59,940 bases of DNA from Cellvibrio sp. (lineage in GTDB: Bacteria; Pseudomonadota; Gammaproteobacteria; Pseudomonadales; Cellvibrionaceae), in the NCBI GenBank assembly GCA_016712405.1, contig JADJRD010000012.1, positions 1 through 59,940 on the forward strand. The letters run 5' to 3'. Below are positions 22,131 through 31,309 of this stretch, piece by piece. The notes under the pieces were generated by a model, which saw only the letters and a list, made by a program, of their open reading frames with translations, did no database searches and had not been told where the DNA came from. Numbering within the stretch: position 1 is the stretch's first letter; each line of letters opens with the position of its first letter. The translations under genes were made by a program, and so were the position numbers.

Positions 22131-23260
22131 TTCGGGGGGATTTGGCTCCTGCGGGTTATCCAATCAGTTCAACTATTTCATCGAATCGCTTTAATTTTTT
22201 TCCTGAAAATTATCACGCTCATTGGCTGGATTCGGGCACCTCGTCACTTGCGGTTGCCTTAATGGATTGTAAGTCGCGTCGTTCGGATGTCGAATCGCCA
22301 CAAGTTATTATCCCGGGTTATTGTTGCCCTGATTTGGTTGCTGCAGCAGTTTATGCGGGCGTTGAACCCTTAGTGGTTGATATTGCAGTAGATGATCCTT
22401 CCTATGATCTGGATCAGTTGGCGGCTGCTATTAATTCGCGTGTGATTGCGGTGATTGCAATTAATTTTTTAGGCTTGAGTGAAAGACTGGCTGCGGTCCG
22501 ACAAATTTTACAGCAGCGGCCGGAGACAGTTTATTTGATTGAAGATAACGCTCAATGGTTCCCCGAAAAGGCTAATACGGTTTTTGAATCCGATTATGTC
22601 ACCTTCTCATTTGGCCGCGGTAAACCATTAAGCTTATTGGGTGGTGGTGTATTGCTTGCAAAACAAAGTCTCGCATTTCTCTTGCATTTGGTTGAAGGCG
22701 AAAAATTTGGTTGGAAGCAGAAATTAAAAATTAAAGTTTACAACAATTTGTTGAATCCACATTGGTACGCTTTTGTTAATCGCGCACCTTTTTTACATTT
22801 AGGTGAACCTCGTTACCATCCTTTGGCATCTATAAGTGCTGCAGCCGACGCTGTGCACTGTTTGTTGGTAGATAATTTTTCGGCTTATCAAGAACGCAGT
22901 GCTGATGTTGAGTGTTTTTATCAGCAGCAACTTCAATCAGTTCAACAATTGCAGGCGTTAAGCTCGGAGCGAAAGCAGCGTTTGTTGCGTTACCCATTGT
23001 TGTTGGCGACACCTGCGCACGCTGCTACTTTGTATAAACAATTAGCTGCCGATGGTTTGGGGGCATCCTTGATGTATCGGGGTTCGCTGGAAGTCATTCC
23101 GGGCGTGGCTGGCAAGATTCAATGTTTTTCCAGCCTTGCGCGGGCAAAAAGTTTTGCGTCGCGTTTAATTACTCTGCCTGTGCATTGTCATGTGCGCCAA
23201 AAACATTTTGAAAAAATAAAAAAAGTGCTGACATTGAAAATTAATTGTAATAATTGTTAA
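22109..23260 (+). CDS. DegT/DnrJ/EryC1/StrS-family aminotransferase
   Basis: An intact 383-residue protein. The sugar aminotransferase pattern is clear: GYCCPDLVAAAVYAGVEPLVVDI, LIEDNAQWF (Asp contacts the PLP ring nitrogen) and FSFGRGKPLSLLGGGVLL with the Lys expected to bind PLP. Family members are usually 370-390 residues and aminate keto-sugar nucleotides; a few branches have other roles. The early part differs from WecE/VioA, so the substrate is unknown. It is translationally coupled to the GT2 upstream and probably supplies an amino sugar for the same polymer. Confidence 0.75.
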   Translation: METLRALIRGDLAPAGYPISSTISSNRFNFFPENYHAHWLDSGTSSLAVALMDCKSRRSDVESPQVIIPGYCCPDLVAAAVYAGVEPLVVDIAVDDPSYDLDQLAAAINSRVIAVIAINFLGLSERLAAVRQILQQRPETVYLIEDNAQWFPEKANTVFESDYVTFSFGRGKPLSLLGGGVLLAKQSLAFLLHLVEGEKFGWKQKLKIKVYNNLLNPHWYAFVNRAPFLHLGEPRYHPLASISAAADAVHCLLVDNFSAYQERSADVECFYQQQLQSVQQLQALSSERKQRLLRYPLLLATPAHAATLYKQLAADGLGASLMYRGSLEVIPGVAGKIQCFSSLARAKSFASRLITLPVHCHVRQKHFEKIKKVLTLKINCNNC

Positions 23261-23320
23261 TGCTAGTGTTCGGTAGCTTCAATTGAATTCTGATTTAACG
23301 AGAGCCCAAAGCAGTTGTCT

Positions 23321-24127
23321 TTATAAGTGATAAATTTTATTTATTGATTTTCCGTTAATAGAAATATTGGCTTCATGTCGCTTCGTTGCAATTGACCGCC
23401 TGTAGGATAAAAATAAATGATAAACGGGAAATATTCTATTTTTATAGAAAAAATTCTTAATTTTTGTTCTTATTGGTAGATCCTCTTTATTGGCGGGGAA
23501 GATGGTGCTGAAAAATTCAACGTGTTGTGTTGGGTATGGGAATACGGTTCTTATTTTGTTAACAACGGAAGATTGTATGATTTTATTCCAGTCGTCTGCA
23601 ACCGTTGTTATAGGGTCTAGATAAGAGGTCAGCTTTGTTGCGGTTTTTAATGTAAGTGCGTAGGCTTGAGTTCCCAAAAGATTTTCGTAGTTTTTTGCAT
23701 GATAAAAAGAAAATATTTCATCTATTTTTTCTTCCATAAAAAAATCTACTTTTTCAAAAATTACATTTCCGAGTGTTGTTATCTCATCATCACATGAATT
23801 TAGATTTATGAAGTTTATAACGTCGCTCAATTTTCTTGATAGAATAATATCATCTTCCATTATTACAATTAGTTCCGTTAGATCGGCGATCCCTTTTTTC
23901 ATCGCTTTAATGTGACTGAGGGCGCAAGCAATCTCGTTTATTGTGAGATCTTTATAATGAGTTCTATTTTTATTTATATTATCTATGTAAGATTGTGTCA
24001 GGAGCTTCGATTCCACCGCATCAATGAATTCATATTCAATGTTCAATTTTTTGAGTTCCTTTTTCATATGTAGCCTTCTGTCTGAGGAATCAAGTAGATT
24101 TATGATATAAATCTTTGCAGTTTTCAT
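23321..24127 (-). CDS. Glycosyltransferase family 25 (LOS-type)
   Basis: An intact 268-residue protein. The GT25 marks are IYIINLLDSSDRRLHMKKEL at the N-terminus, NEIACALSHIKAM, and the metal-binding IVIMEDDIIL. LOS galactosyltransferases of this family modify lipooligosaccharide or other glycans. The gene is visibly richer in A and T than its neighbours and its protein is rich in Lys, Ile and Asn, which suggests acquisition. It lies alone on the minus strand between the plus-strand pair and the exosortase operon. Confidence 0.8.
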   Translation of the reverse strand: MKTAKIYIINLLDSSDRRLHMKKELKKLNIEYEFIDAVESKLLTQSYIDNINKNRTHYKDLTINEIACALSHIKAMKKGIADLTELIVIMEDDIILSRKLSDVINFINLNSCDDEITTLGNVIFEKVDFFMEEKIDEIFSFYHAKNYENLLGTQAYALTLKTATKLTSYLDPITTVADDWNKIIQSSVVNKIRTVFPYPTQHVEFFSTIFPANKEDLPIRTKIKNFFYKNRIFPVYHLFLSYRRSIATKRHEANISINGKSINKIYHL

Positions 24128-24216
24128 ATAATTCCTAAAAATTTATTTTATGTAATCAATCTCTAGTGATGGTTGATAGTCTTGTGTGGAAATTATTCCC
24201 ACATTGCTCTTTATAG

Positions 24217-25604
24217 TCACCAATGCTGTGTAAAGTCTTTCATCGCTGACGACTCGTGTGCGCAATCACTCTCACAAATAACTTGCGCACTCCAAAAACC
24301 AAAATAATGTTGATTCGTTAATTTGGCTGGTATTTGTAAAAGCTTGGCTTTGCTATAGCTCGCTGTGATCCGGCTGCCTACTTGATAACGATAAGCCAAC
24401 AAAAGTCGATCCTGCGTTTGTCGATTTTCCAATGTTTCAATTTTGCTATTTAAATGGGATTCGCTGCTAACCAATCGCCATTGATAGTCGTCGTAAAGCG
24501 CTCCCATATAAGGCACTAACTTATCCTCTTTTTGTTTTGCGCTTAGCAGCATAAGTTCGACATTTATATCGACGTCTTTATGTCTAATGCCTTTGTTGAG
24601 AATTTTGTCTGCCGGAGGATATTGTAAAATTAATCCGGGTTTTGCCCAGCTGTCGGCATAATCATTTTGCAGTCTTAGCTGGATGGGATTCTTGTCTGCT
24701 GCCTGAAATGGAATTAAAAAATAAATAATGGGGCCGGATAACCAGGCGAGTAATACCCAAGATGAAAATCGATGATGGATTGCAATAGGTGAAAGGTTGG
24801 TTTTGTATTGTGGAGCAAAATACAAAGCAGGAAACATAATAATAGCAAACAAAATCCAACCAAATAGTTCGTGATCGCGCACCAGACTATGGGTCATTTC
24901 AGTGTGATAACCAATCAACACAATTAATGTAATGCGCACCCAGTTAGTCATCAACCCCAGAATCATCGCCAATAAAAAAACCAATGCACCGGTTTTGATT
25001 GAATAACCATTCAAAAGGCACAGCAAATAAGCGAGTAGCAAAGAGATTATAAAATAACGTAATCCTGAACAGCCGTCGGCGATTATTATGGTGCCCCATG
25101 GCGTTAAAATCTGATTGTCTTGTATGTGCAGCGTTAAATCAGATAGCTGTAAAATAAAACCAACTACCAGGCTGCTAAGCTCAACTAAAAATTGCCCTGA
25201 CCAAAAAGGTAAAGCAAATAAAAAAATGCCGAGAATTGGCGCGATTTTTTTTACAGCAGAAAAGTTAAGGCTTGAAGTTAGCAATAAAAAATCAAAGTTA
25301 AGCTTGCAAAGTAAGCAGGTAATTGTAAGTTGCCTAATTGCACTAAGCACCAGCCAAGCGAATTGCCAAGTAATAATAACACCCAAATAATCGACGGCGA
25401 TTTTTCTTGAGTGGTATCTGTTAATGGCAGTTGCCAAATAAAATAAACAACCAATCCCAGGCAGGCAAAACCTTGGCTCAGTGCTTGGTCCCATTGCATC
25501 CACTCGTTTAGTAAATAAATAGTGCTGGGGTAAGTTAGAAGTCCGGTCGCGAAAATACCGGTCAGTATCAAGAGATTTAATTTTTTATTTTGCAAATTCA
25601 ACAT
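24217..25604 (-). CDS. Exosortase with C-terminal EpsI-like domain, one frameshift
   Basis: About 460 residues. Several N-terminal helices are followed by the exosortase active-site motifs: IIADGCSGLRYF (catalytic Cys), NWVRI (Arg), and RDHELFGW (His). The remaining 190 residues after the last helix look like the EpsI/DUF3485 periplasmic domain that is often fused or adjacent. The frame breaks near 25285 in a run of T on the minus strand. The start is ATG 25604, eight bases after the stop of the esterase gene, so the two are probably coupled. Exosortases cut and re-attach C-terminally tagged proteins in the membrane; type (A, B or other) cannot be settled here. Confidence 0.75.
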
Positions 25605-25612
25605 AAGAGCAA

Positions 25613-26563
25613 TCAGTTTTTCCAAAACCAACGCAAAATATCCGGCATTAGTGTTCCGCCGTGTTGATCATTGTGGCTACCATCACCCCAAACGTGATTC
25701 ACCTTGTAGCGCGGCCCTTTATCACCGGTTTCATCTGCATGACGATTTGCCCAAAGCAGTGACGCTAGCATTTGTTGATTGGCTAAAAACCAGTTGCCGT
25801 GTTCGTTGTCGAGATCATTGCTGCCGTCTTGCAAAAATATTTTGATGGGGCGAATCGGACTTTTGCGAATTAATCCTGGATACAAATCACCACCGGGTTG
25901 GATTGGACTCTCTGCGGTTGCAGGTTTAAATCCAATCGATGTGTAGCTGCCAATCAAACTGATAACATTTTGAAACGCATCAGGTCTGTGCCAGGCCACT
26001 GTCCATGCACAGATTGCACCGCTGCTGGTGCCGCCGATAATTCTTTTTGCGGGATCTGCAGTGAATGAATAATTTTTACTGATTTCTGGTAACAGTTCGT
26101 CAATTAACATTCGAGCGTAATTGTCGTTGAGTGCATCATATTCTTGCGCGCGATGATCGGGATTGGACATGCCTAAATTATCCGGATACTTGTCGCTCAG
26201 ATTGCCCGGCGTAATAAAAATGCCGAGTGTTGGAGGAATATCTTTTTTGTGAATTAAATTGTCCAGCACAACAGGAATGCGTAAAGAGCCATCTGGATTA
26301 GTTGCGCGCTGGCCATCTTGAAATACGAGTAAATTAGGAGGGCGTTTTTTATTGTAGTTAACAGGGATATAAATCCAATATCGGCGAACTGTACCAGCGA
26401 AGATTTTACTGTGAAATTCAAAAGGTCCTTCAAGTTTACCTTTTTGCGTTTTGGGTTGTTCGAGAGAGTCTTGCGTAAAAGCGTAATCGCCTGGTTGGCG
26501 TATTTGAGCGAATGAGTCGGTCACTGATAACAATAAACCTAAGGTGAGAATCCAGAGTTTCAT
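25613..26563 (-). CDS. Secreted esterase, CE1/esterase-D-like alpha/beta hydrolase
   Basis: An intact 316-residue protein with a signal peptide (residues 1-19, ending DSFA). The nucleophile elbow is GGTSSGA. Candidate acid and base are in DGSNDLDNEHG and GDGSHNDQHGG. NLLVFQDGQRA is the usual early strand and oxyanion region of the Fes/CE1 esterases. It probably deacylates sugar or phenolic esters in the periplasm or outside the cell. It is the first gene before the exosortase on the same strand, an unusual partner, and may process the local polysaccharide. Confidence 0.75.
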   Translation of the reverse strand: MKLWILTLGLLLSVTDSFAQIRQPGDYAFTQDSLEQPKTQKGKLEGPFEFHSKIFAGTVRRYWIYIPVNYNKKRPPNLLVFQDGQRATNPDGSLRIPVVLDNLIHKKDIPPTLGIFITPGNLSDKYPDNLGMSNPDHRAQEYDALNDNYARMLIDELLPEISKNYSFTADPAKRIIGGTSSGAICAWTVAWHRPDAFQNVISLIGSYTSIGFKPATAESPIQPGGDLYPGLIRKSPIRPIKIFLQDGSNDLDNEHGNWFLANQQMLASLLWANRHADETGDKGPRYKVNHVWGDGSHNDQHGGTLMPDILRWFWKN

Positions 26564-26588
26564 ACCAGCCCCATGTTGTCTGCAATAA

Positions 26589-26630
26589 AAAACCTTGTGT
26601 TTTAGTTGTGCAACTTTAACACAAGGTTTT
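26589..26630 (-). terminator. Rho-independent terminator of the lipoprotein gene
   Basis: AAAACCTTGTGTT and AACACAAGGTTTT form a 13-base-pair stem with an internal loop of about 16 bases. On the minus strand the stem is followed by a run of T (TTTTTTATT), so it should end transcription of the lipoprotein gene just upstream of the esterase. Confidence 0.75.
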
Positions 26631-26653
26631 AAGAAAAATTGGGGTTCGGGTGA

Positions 26654-27292
26654 TTAGTTACTGACGGTAACGTATTGGCTATATAGACCCTGAGTGTCGT
26701 AAACGGCAATTTCTACGGTCATAGTTGAAAGATAATCGTTGAGTATGTAGCTGGTATTTGAATTGCCTGGAATTGAATGATAGTTGTAGGTACTAGTGAA
26801 GGAATCAAATACCCTGATTTCATAACCACCAATTTCATCCAGCTCGAGAAAATCTCCGTTTTCCCTCTGTGTCGGATGACTCCATTGAATGGTGACTTGT
26901 TTAAATGGATTTGATGAGGAGCTTCTACTTGAGCTAGATGAGCTTCTGCTTGAGCTAGATGAACTTCTACTTGAGCTGACAGTACTTGAAAAAGTGGCTG
27001 AGCTTTGTGAAATGCTAGAGCTCACGGTTATAGAGGAAATCGATGATGCTCGTGAAGAAGAGGTGAATTGTCGGGAATATGATGACACCGATGTTGATGG
27101 GGTGCTTGATAGATTGTTAGTGGAAGATGACGACAAAGAGGCTTGGCTTGATGGTATTGACGGCGTACTGCTAATGACAGCTACCTGACTGGAAGTGCTA
27201 GGTGCTGATTCACCTGATCCGCCACCGCAGGCGGTCAGAGCTCCTAAACAAGTAATTAGGCAGAAAATTAAAATAGATTTAAACATATTCAT
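26654..27292 (-). CDS. Lipoprotein with long Ser-rich linker and a fibronectin-III-like domain
   Basis: A 212-residue protein. The lipobox GALTAC gives a lipidated Cys22. Residues about 25-130 are mostly serine with regular Arg (Ser-Ser-Ser-Arg repeats), the linker type found between domains of Cellvibrio and Saccharophagus carbohydrate enzymes. The C-terminal 85 residues (VTIQWSHPTQREN, GGYEIRVFD, YSQYVTVSN) form a beta sandwich like FN3. There is no catalytic domain. It may hold something at the outer membrane or bind a polysaccharide. The linker is coded by near-identical 21-base repeats. Confidence 0.7.
   Translation of the reverse strand: MNMFKSILIFCLITCLGALTACGGGSGESAPSTSSQVAVISSTPSIPSSQASLSSSSTNNLSSTPSTSVSSYSRQFTSSSRASSISSITVSSSISQSSATFSSTVSSSRSSSSSSRSSSSSSRSSSSNPFKQVTIQWSHPTQRENGDFLELDEIGGYEIRVFDSFTSTYNYHSIPGNSNTSYILNDYLSTMTVEIAVYDTQGLYSQYVTVSN
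26917..26979. repeat. 21-base tandem repeats in a Ser-rich linker
   Basis: Three near-identical 21-base units (variants of gagcttctacttgagctaga) lie head to tail inside the lipoprotein gene and code for Ser/Arg-rich linker. They could change in number by slippage in steps of seven residues without loss of frame. Confidence 0.7.
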
Positions 27293-27515
27293 ATTTACAC
27301 CGTATACATCTGCGATGTGTCGATTGTCGAGTTTTCAATATAGGTCATTTGAGTAATAACTTACTCTGTATGTTTAGCAGCTAAATAGAGCATGCAAATG
27401 ATTTTGCCCGAATTTTTTGATTTATATCGAAAGGATCATCATAAATGTGACGAGTGCCTCCATTGTCATCCAGAATTCATATAGCCTTTGGTTATGTAAG
27501 CGGCAAAACGGGAAG

Positions 27516-28898
27516 TTAGTTGCTTTTTGCTTCGGGATCATTAAGCGCACCCGCCAATGGCATATCAAATTTTTTCAGTAAGTCGTAAAGGGTTGGGCGG
27601 GTGATTCCAAGGAGTTTCGCTGCTGCTGAAAAATTGTTATCGGTCATGCTGAGAGCACGTAAAAGCGCATTGCGTTCAGCCTCCTGACGAACGTGGCGCA
27701 AATTGAGTGACAGGTCGCCAGCTTCAGCCAAGCCAAGGTCTTCGCGGGTGACATTTTTTCCATCGGCCATTATGACGGCGCGTTTGATTTTGTTTTCCAT
27801 TTCCCGAATATTGCCTGGCCAATCATGATTTTCGATGGCGGCTATGGCATCAGGCGTAAAGCCTGTCACTAACTGTCCATATTCTTTGGCAAAGCGTAAT
27901 TTGAAATGACGAGCCAGCAATACTTTATCGCCTATGCGGTTGCGAAGCGGTGGGATGTTGATCGTCATTTCGCAGATTCGATAGAAAAGATCCTCTCGGA
28001 AAGTACCTTCTTTCACCATGGATTCCAGATCTTTATTGGTGGCACAAATGACGCGCACATCGACAGCAATTTCTTGTCGGCCGCCCACTCGTTCTATTAC
28101 GCGTTGTTGTAAAAATCGCAGTAATTTTGCTTGCAAGTTCAGCGGCATATCACCAATTTCATCAAGAAACAAAGTGCCTTCATTGGCAGTTTCTACCTTG
28201 CCTAAAGTGGTTTTACTGGCGCCGGTAAAAGCCCCTTTCTCATAACCAAACAATTCACTTTCAATTAAATTTTCGGGTACGGCTGCACAGTTGATTGCCA
28301 CAAAACGTTTGGTTTTTCTTGGGCTTAGATTGTGAATGGCACGCGCTAACACTTCTTTGCCTGTCCCGCTTTCGCCAAGCAATGTGCAGGTCACATTGGT
28401 GGGTGATATTTTTTCCAGTTGACGACAAATTTTTAACATTGCTGGATCATTTGTTATGAGCCCTTCCAGCGGTTCTTGTTGTGTAAATTGCAAACGTCGA
28501 TTGACATCTTCTAATTCAAAGATATGAAACGCGCGTTGAACGATAAGATCCAATGTTGTGGGGTCAACCGGTTTTTGATAGAAATCGTAAGCACCCATCG
28601 AAACGGCACGAATGGCATTTTCTTGATCGGTTTTGCCGGTCATGACAATAATTTTTGTGTTAGGAGATATGCGTAAAATTTCTTGAATGCATTTAAATCC
28701 TTCGTCGACACCATCAGGATCGGGTGGCAAGCCCAGATCTTGAATCACGACTGAGGTTTCGTGGAGTCGTAACGCGGCTATTGCATCTTGGCGATTATCG
28801 GCAAATACCGTTTCATATTGATCGAAATGCCATCGTAATTGGCTTTGTAATCCAAGGTCATCTTCAACAATGAGGAGTGTGGGTTTTTGAACTTGCAT
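27516..28898 (-). CDS. prsR: PrsR, PEP-CTERM-box sigma-54 response regulator
   Basis: An intact 460-residue protein. Residues 1-130 are a receiver domain with Asp54 (VVIQDLGLPPD) and Lys in FYQKPVDP. The AAA+ sigma-54 activator domain carries GESGTGKE, ESELFGYEKGAFTGA (the sigma-54 contact loop) and GTLFLDEIGD. A Fis-type helix-turn-helix ends it (FSAAAKLLGITRPTLYDLL). The spaced receiver with PPDPDGVDEG matches the PrsR type that activates genes of exosortase/PEP-CTERM systems with sigma-54. It follows prsK by six bases on the same strand, so the pair forms one operon. Confidence 0.88.
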   Translation of the reverse strand: MQVQKPTLLIVEDDLGLQSQLRWHFDQYETVFADNRQDAIAALRLHETSVVIQDLGLPPDPDGVDEGFKCIQEILRISPNTKIIVMTGKTDQENAIRAVSMGAYDFYQKPVDPTTLDLIVQRAFHIFELEDVNRRLQFTQQEPLEGLITNDPAMLKICRQLEKISPTNVTCTLLGESGTGKEVLARAIHNLSPRKTKRFVAINCAAVPENLIESELFGYEKGAFTGASKTTLGKVETANEGTLFLDEIGDMPLNLQAKLLRFLQQRVIERVGGRQEIAVDVRVICATNKDLESMVKEGTFREDLFYRICEMTINIPPLRNRIGDKVLLARHFKLRFAKEYGQLVTGFTPDAIAAIENHDWPGNIREMENKIKRAVIMADGKNVTREDLGLAEAGDLSLNLRHVRQEAERNALLRALSMTDNNFSAAAKLLGITRPTLYDLLKKFDMPLAGALNDPEAKSN

Positions 28899-28904
28899 TG
28901 ATCA

Positions 28905-30948
28905 TTATTCCTGTAGCAGCGGAAGGCTGAGTGTAATAGTTGTACCTTCACCGGGTTCACTGACAACATTCAAGCTGCCACCTAATTCACTGATGTATTC
29001 TTTTGAAAGGTAGGCGCCTATGCCCATGCCCTTTCCGGATTTGGTGGTTTCAAAGGGTTTGAATAAGCGATTGTGAATAAAATCCCAATCCATGCCTGAT
29101 CCATTATCTTCGATCACTATCAGTACCTGATCCTCGAAGATGCGAAGTGTAACATGAACTTTTCCATTTTCTTCGGTGGCCTCCTGGGCGTTTTTAATAA
29201 AGTGAGAGATGGTCATAACAAGCCTGACGGGATCACCAATCACAATTCGAGAGGTGGATTGAATATCAGTTGTGATTTTATGATGTCCTTGCATGCATTC
29301 ATTGAGAGCTTGTGACATGACTTCGTCGATTGACACCAGTGTGATTGACTCGGTCTCATCGCGTTTCAATTTTTTTAATAGATTACTCATGCGAGTAACT
29401 GAGTGGCTGATGGTGCCGATAACATCATCGACAAAGGCTGGATTATCTTTATGTTTTTCGGCGTTTCTGACCAAGAGTGCTTGTTGCGCAATTAAATTAT
29501 TCAAGTCATGAACAATAAATGCTACCAATTTGTTGTAGGTATCAAATTGTTTATGTTCCGCTAATTTTTCTTCTTGGTGATGTCGTTTTAGATAACTGGC
29601 AATTTGGCGGCCAATCGTTTTCAGTAAATCCAAATCTTCCCAGGTTAACGATTCGTCAGTCGTAGGTTTGGTTAACGCAATAAAACCAATCAATTCTTCT
29701 GCAACGATTAATGGGAAAATTAACCAAAGATCGGGAATATTTTTTGTCCAATGGGGTAGGACTTCGTTGTGTTGACTGTGAGCATGATCTTGATTGCTGT
29801 CGGGAATAAACACCCAATCTGACTCGATAAATGCGCGGCAAAATGGACTTCCTACGGGCTCTTCTTGCAAGTTAACAAAATTGGGCAGATTGGCACGGTA
29901 GACTGGCTCATAAAAGCCTTGTTTTAACAGCCAAATAGCGCCACTCGGCGCTTTAGTGACAGAGGCAACAGCAAAAAAAGCACGTTGATTGACTTCGTCG
30001 ACATTGGCGGGCTCCGCCAAATAATTAATTAAGCGTAACCATTCGTTGCGATAATCGTATTTGTAGCGGAATAAATGCTTGTTGATCAGCACAGACAACC
30101 ATGCGCGAAATTGGCTGGAAAAAACGCACTCGCAATCAGCACTATGGCCGCTGCTAATACCAGTGAGTAAAAACGGTTCCCCAGCTGCCGCCATAAAGTT
30201 TAACGTAATAACCGCCTAAGGATAATAAAATAACAATGCAGCCGACAACAAAAAGTGAGGTGGAATAGAACACAATGGGTCGCGATAAAGTTAAGCGTGC
30301 AGTTCTTTCTTTTTGTTGGTGGAGTAATAATCCACCCAGCGACATAAAAAGACAGCTGACGATTGAAACTGCTGCACGTGATTGCCATAACAGTGGATCA
30401 ATACCCTTAAAAATAAGCGCATGGGTGAACAGGTAAATATCAAATAAAAACAATGCAGCTAGACACATGCAGATTAATTTAATTTGCCGAATATTATCGG
30501 CGGCATAGCGATAAAGTTGTTCGACAACGACTAACGAATTGACCGCCAAAGCTAAAGAAAAAATGATATAAATACTAAGAGTATTTATATCGATGTTGAG
30601 TGTTAAAAAAATTCCTACTAGGCCGATTACCCAGCCAATTGAAAATAAAATGTTGAGACTTTTGGGGAGATCAGGGCGCTCCAAATCCGAGCGAATATAC
30701 AAGCCAATAAAAAAGATCCAGGCATTAAAGTGCAGAAATTCAACCAGAGAAATAAGTGATTGGTGGTTGCCACTTTGCGTTGTGGTGAAGGCGATTATGC
30801 CAAGGCAAACAGAATGGCTGACTGAAGCGCCTGCCAGTATCCAGGTTTTTTGTCGGGCAAATCGTTGAAATGCGTAAACGATGGTGAGCAATAAAGCAAC
30901 AATGGTTGCCCCCATATACGCCGTAAATGTCACACTTTGGTATTCCAT
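28905..30948 (-). CDS. prsK: PrsK, membrane histidine kinase of the exosortase system
   Basis: About 680 residues. The N-terminal 270 residues have seven to eight hydrophobic helices. A GAF-like region follows, then a dimerisation and phosphoacceptor segment LVAFIVHDLNNLIAQQALL and the ATPase boxes IKNAQEA (N), VIEDNGSGMD (G1), GKGMGIGAYLSKEY (G2). The order matches PrsK, partner of PrsR. Around 30124-30180 the frame is shifted: the track EAAAIVLIASAF-like helix that family members carry lies in another frame between two opposite single-base losses, which most simply means two errors. The start ATG 30948 is preferred over a TTG six codons upstream. Confidence 0.82.
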
Positions 30949-31091
30949 GAAGCCACTCACATTCAATTTTGTCGGCTAGAATATCAGCAGATTGTGGGAG
31001 ATCAAATTCAGGTTTGATGAAGAGTCTATACTGTCGGTTAACGTCAGTGGCTAAATATCGTTATAATGCGTCCGCTTGGCGATCAGGCTAA

Positions 31092-31241
31092 ATCTTACCA
31101 AGAGTTGCTAAGGGCAAAGAGACTTTGTACAAAAATGCTATCGGTGGATTCAATAGTATGCCGGCAAAAGGTATGTGTGCGGCTTGCAGTGAAGATGAAA
31201 TCAAAGCGGCTGTCGATTACATGACTGACAACAGCAAGTAA
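31092..31241 (+). pseudogene. C-terminal fragment of cytochrome c5-like protein
   Basis: The frame reads LPRVAKGKETLYKNAIGG, FNSMPAKGMCAAC and SEDEIKAAVDYMTDN to TAA 31239-31241. This is the C-terminal third of class-I cytochrome c5, including the axial Met (SMPAKGMC). No CxxCH haem motif lies upstream; the reading stops at a TAA near 31088 and the 100 bases before that show no coding pattern. The expected haem-binding half has been lost or deleted. A strong terminator follows, consistent with a formerly expressed small gene. The rest of the sequence upstream is the divergent prsK start. Confidence 0.7.
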
Positions 31242-31261
31242 TATTGTAAAGAGAATAAATG

Positions 31262-31287
31262 ACGGCGCTTTTGGGGCGCCGTTTTTT
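31262..31287 (+). terminator. Rho-independent terminator after the cytochrome fragment
   Basis: ACGGCGC and GCGCCGT make a seven-base-pair GC-rich stem with a seven-base loop followed by six T on the plus strand. It ends transcription from the cytochrome remnant and lies between convergent ends with rep. Confidence 0.85.
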
Positions 31288-31309
31288 ATTGGGCTGTCGT
31301 TGACAAAAA

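Noticed and set aside
26917..26979. Short tandem repeats that could be a CRISPR array
   Set aside because: The 21-base units are directly adjacent with no spacers, lie in a reading frame and code for Ser/Arg linker.
27293..27515. Possible sigma-54 promoter before the lipoprotein gene
   Set aside because: A GG and GC pair exists but the spacing is one or two bases too long.
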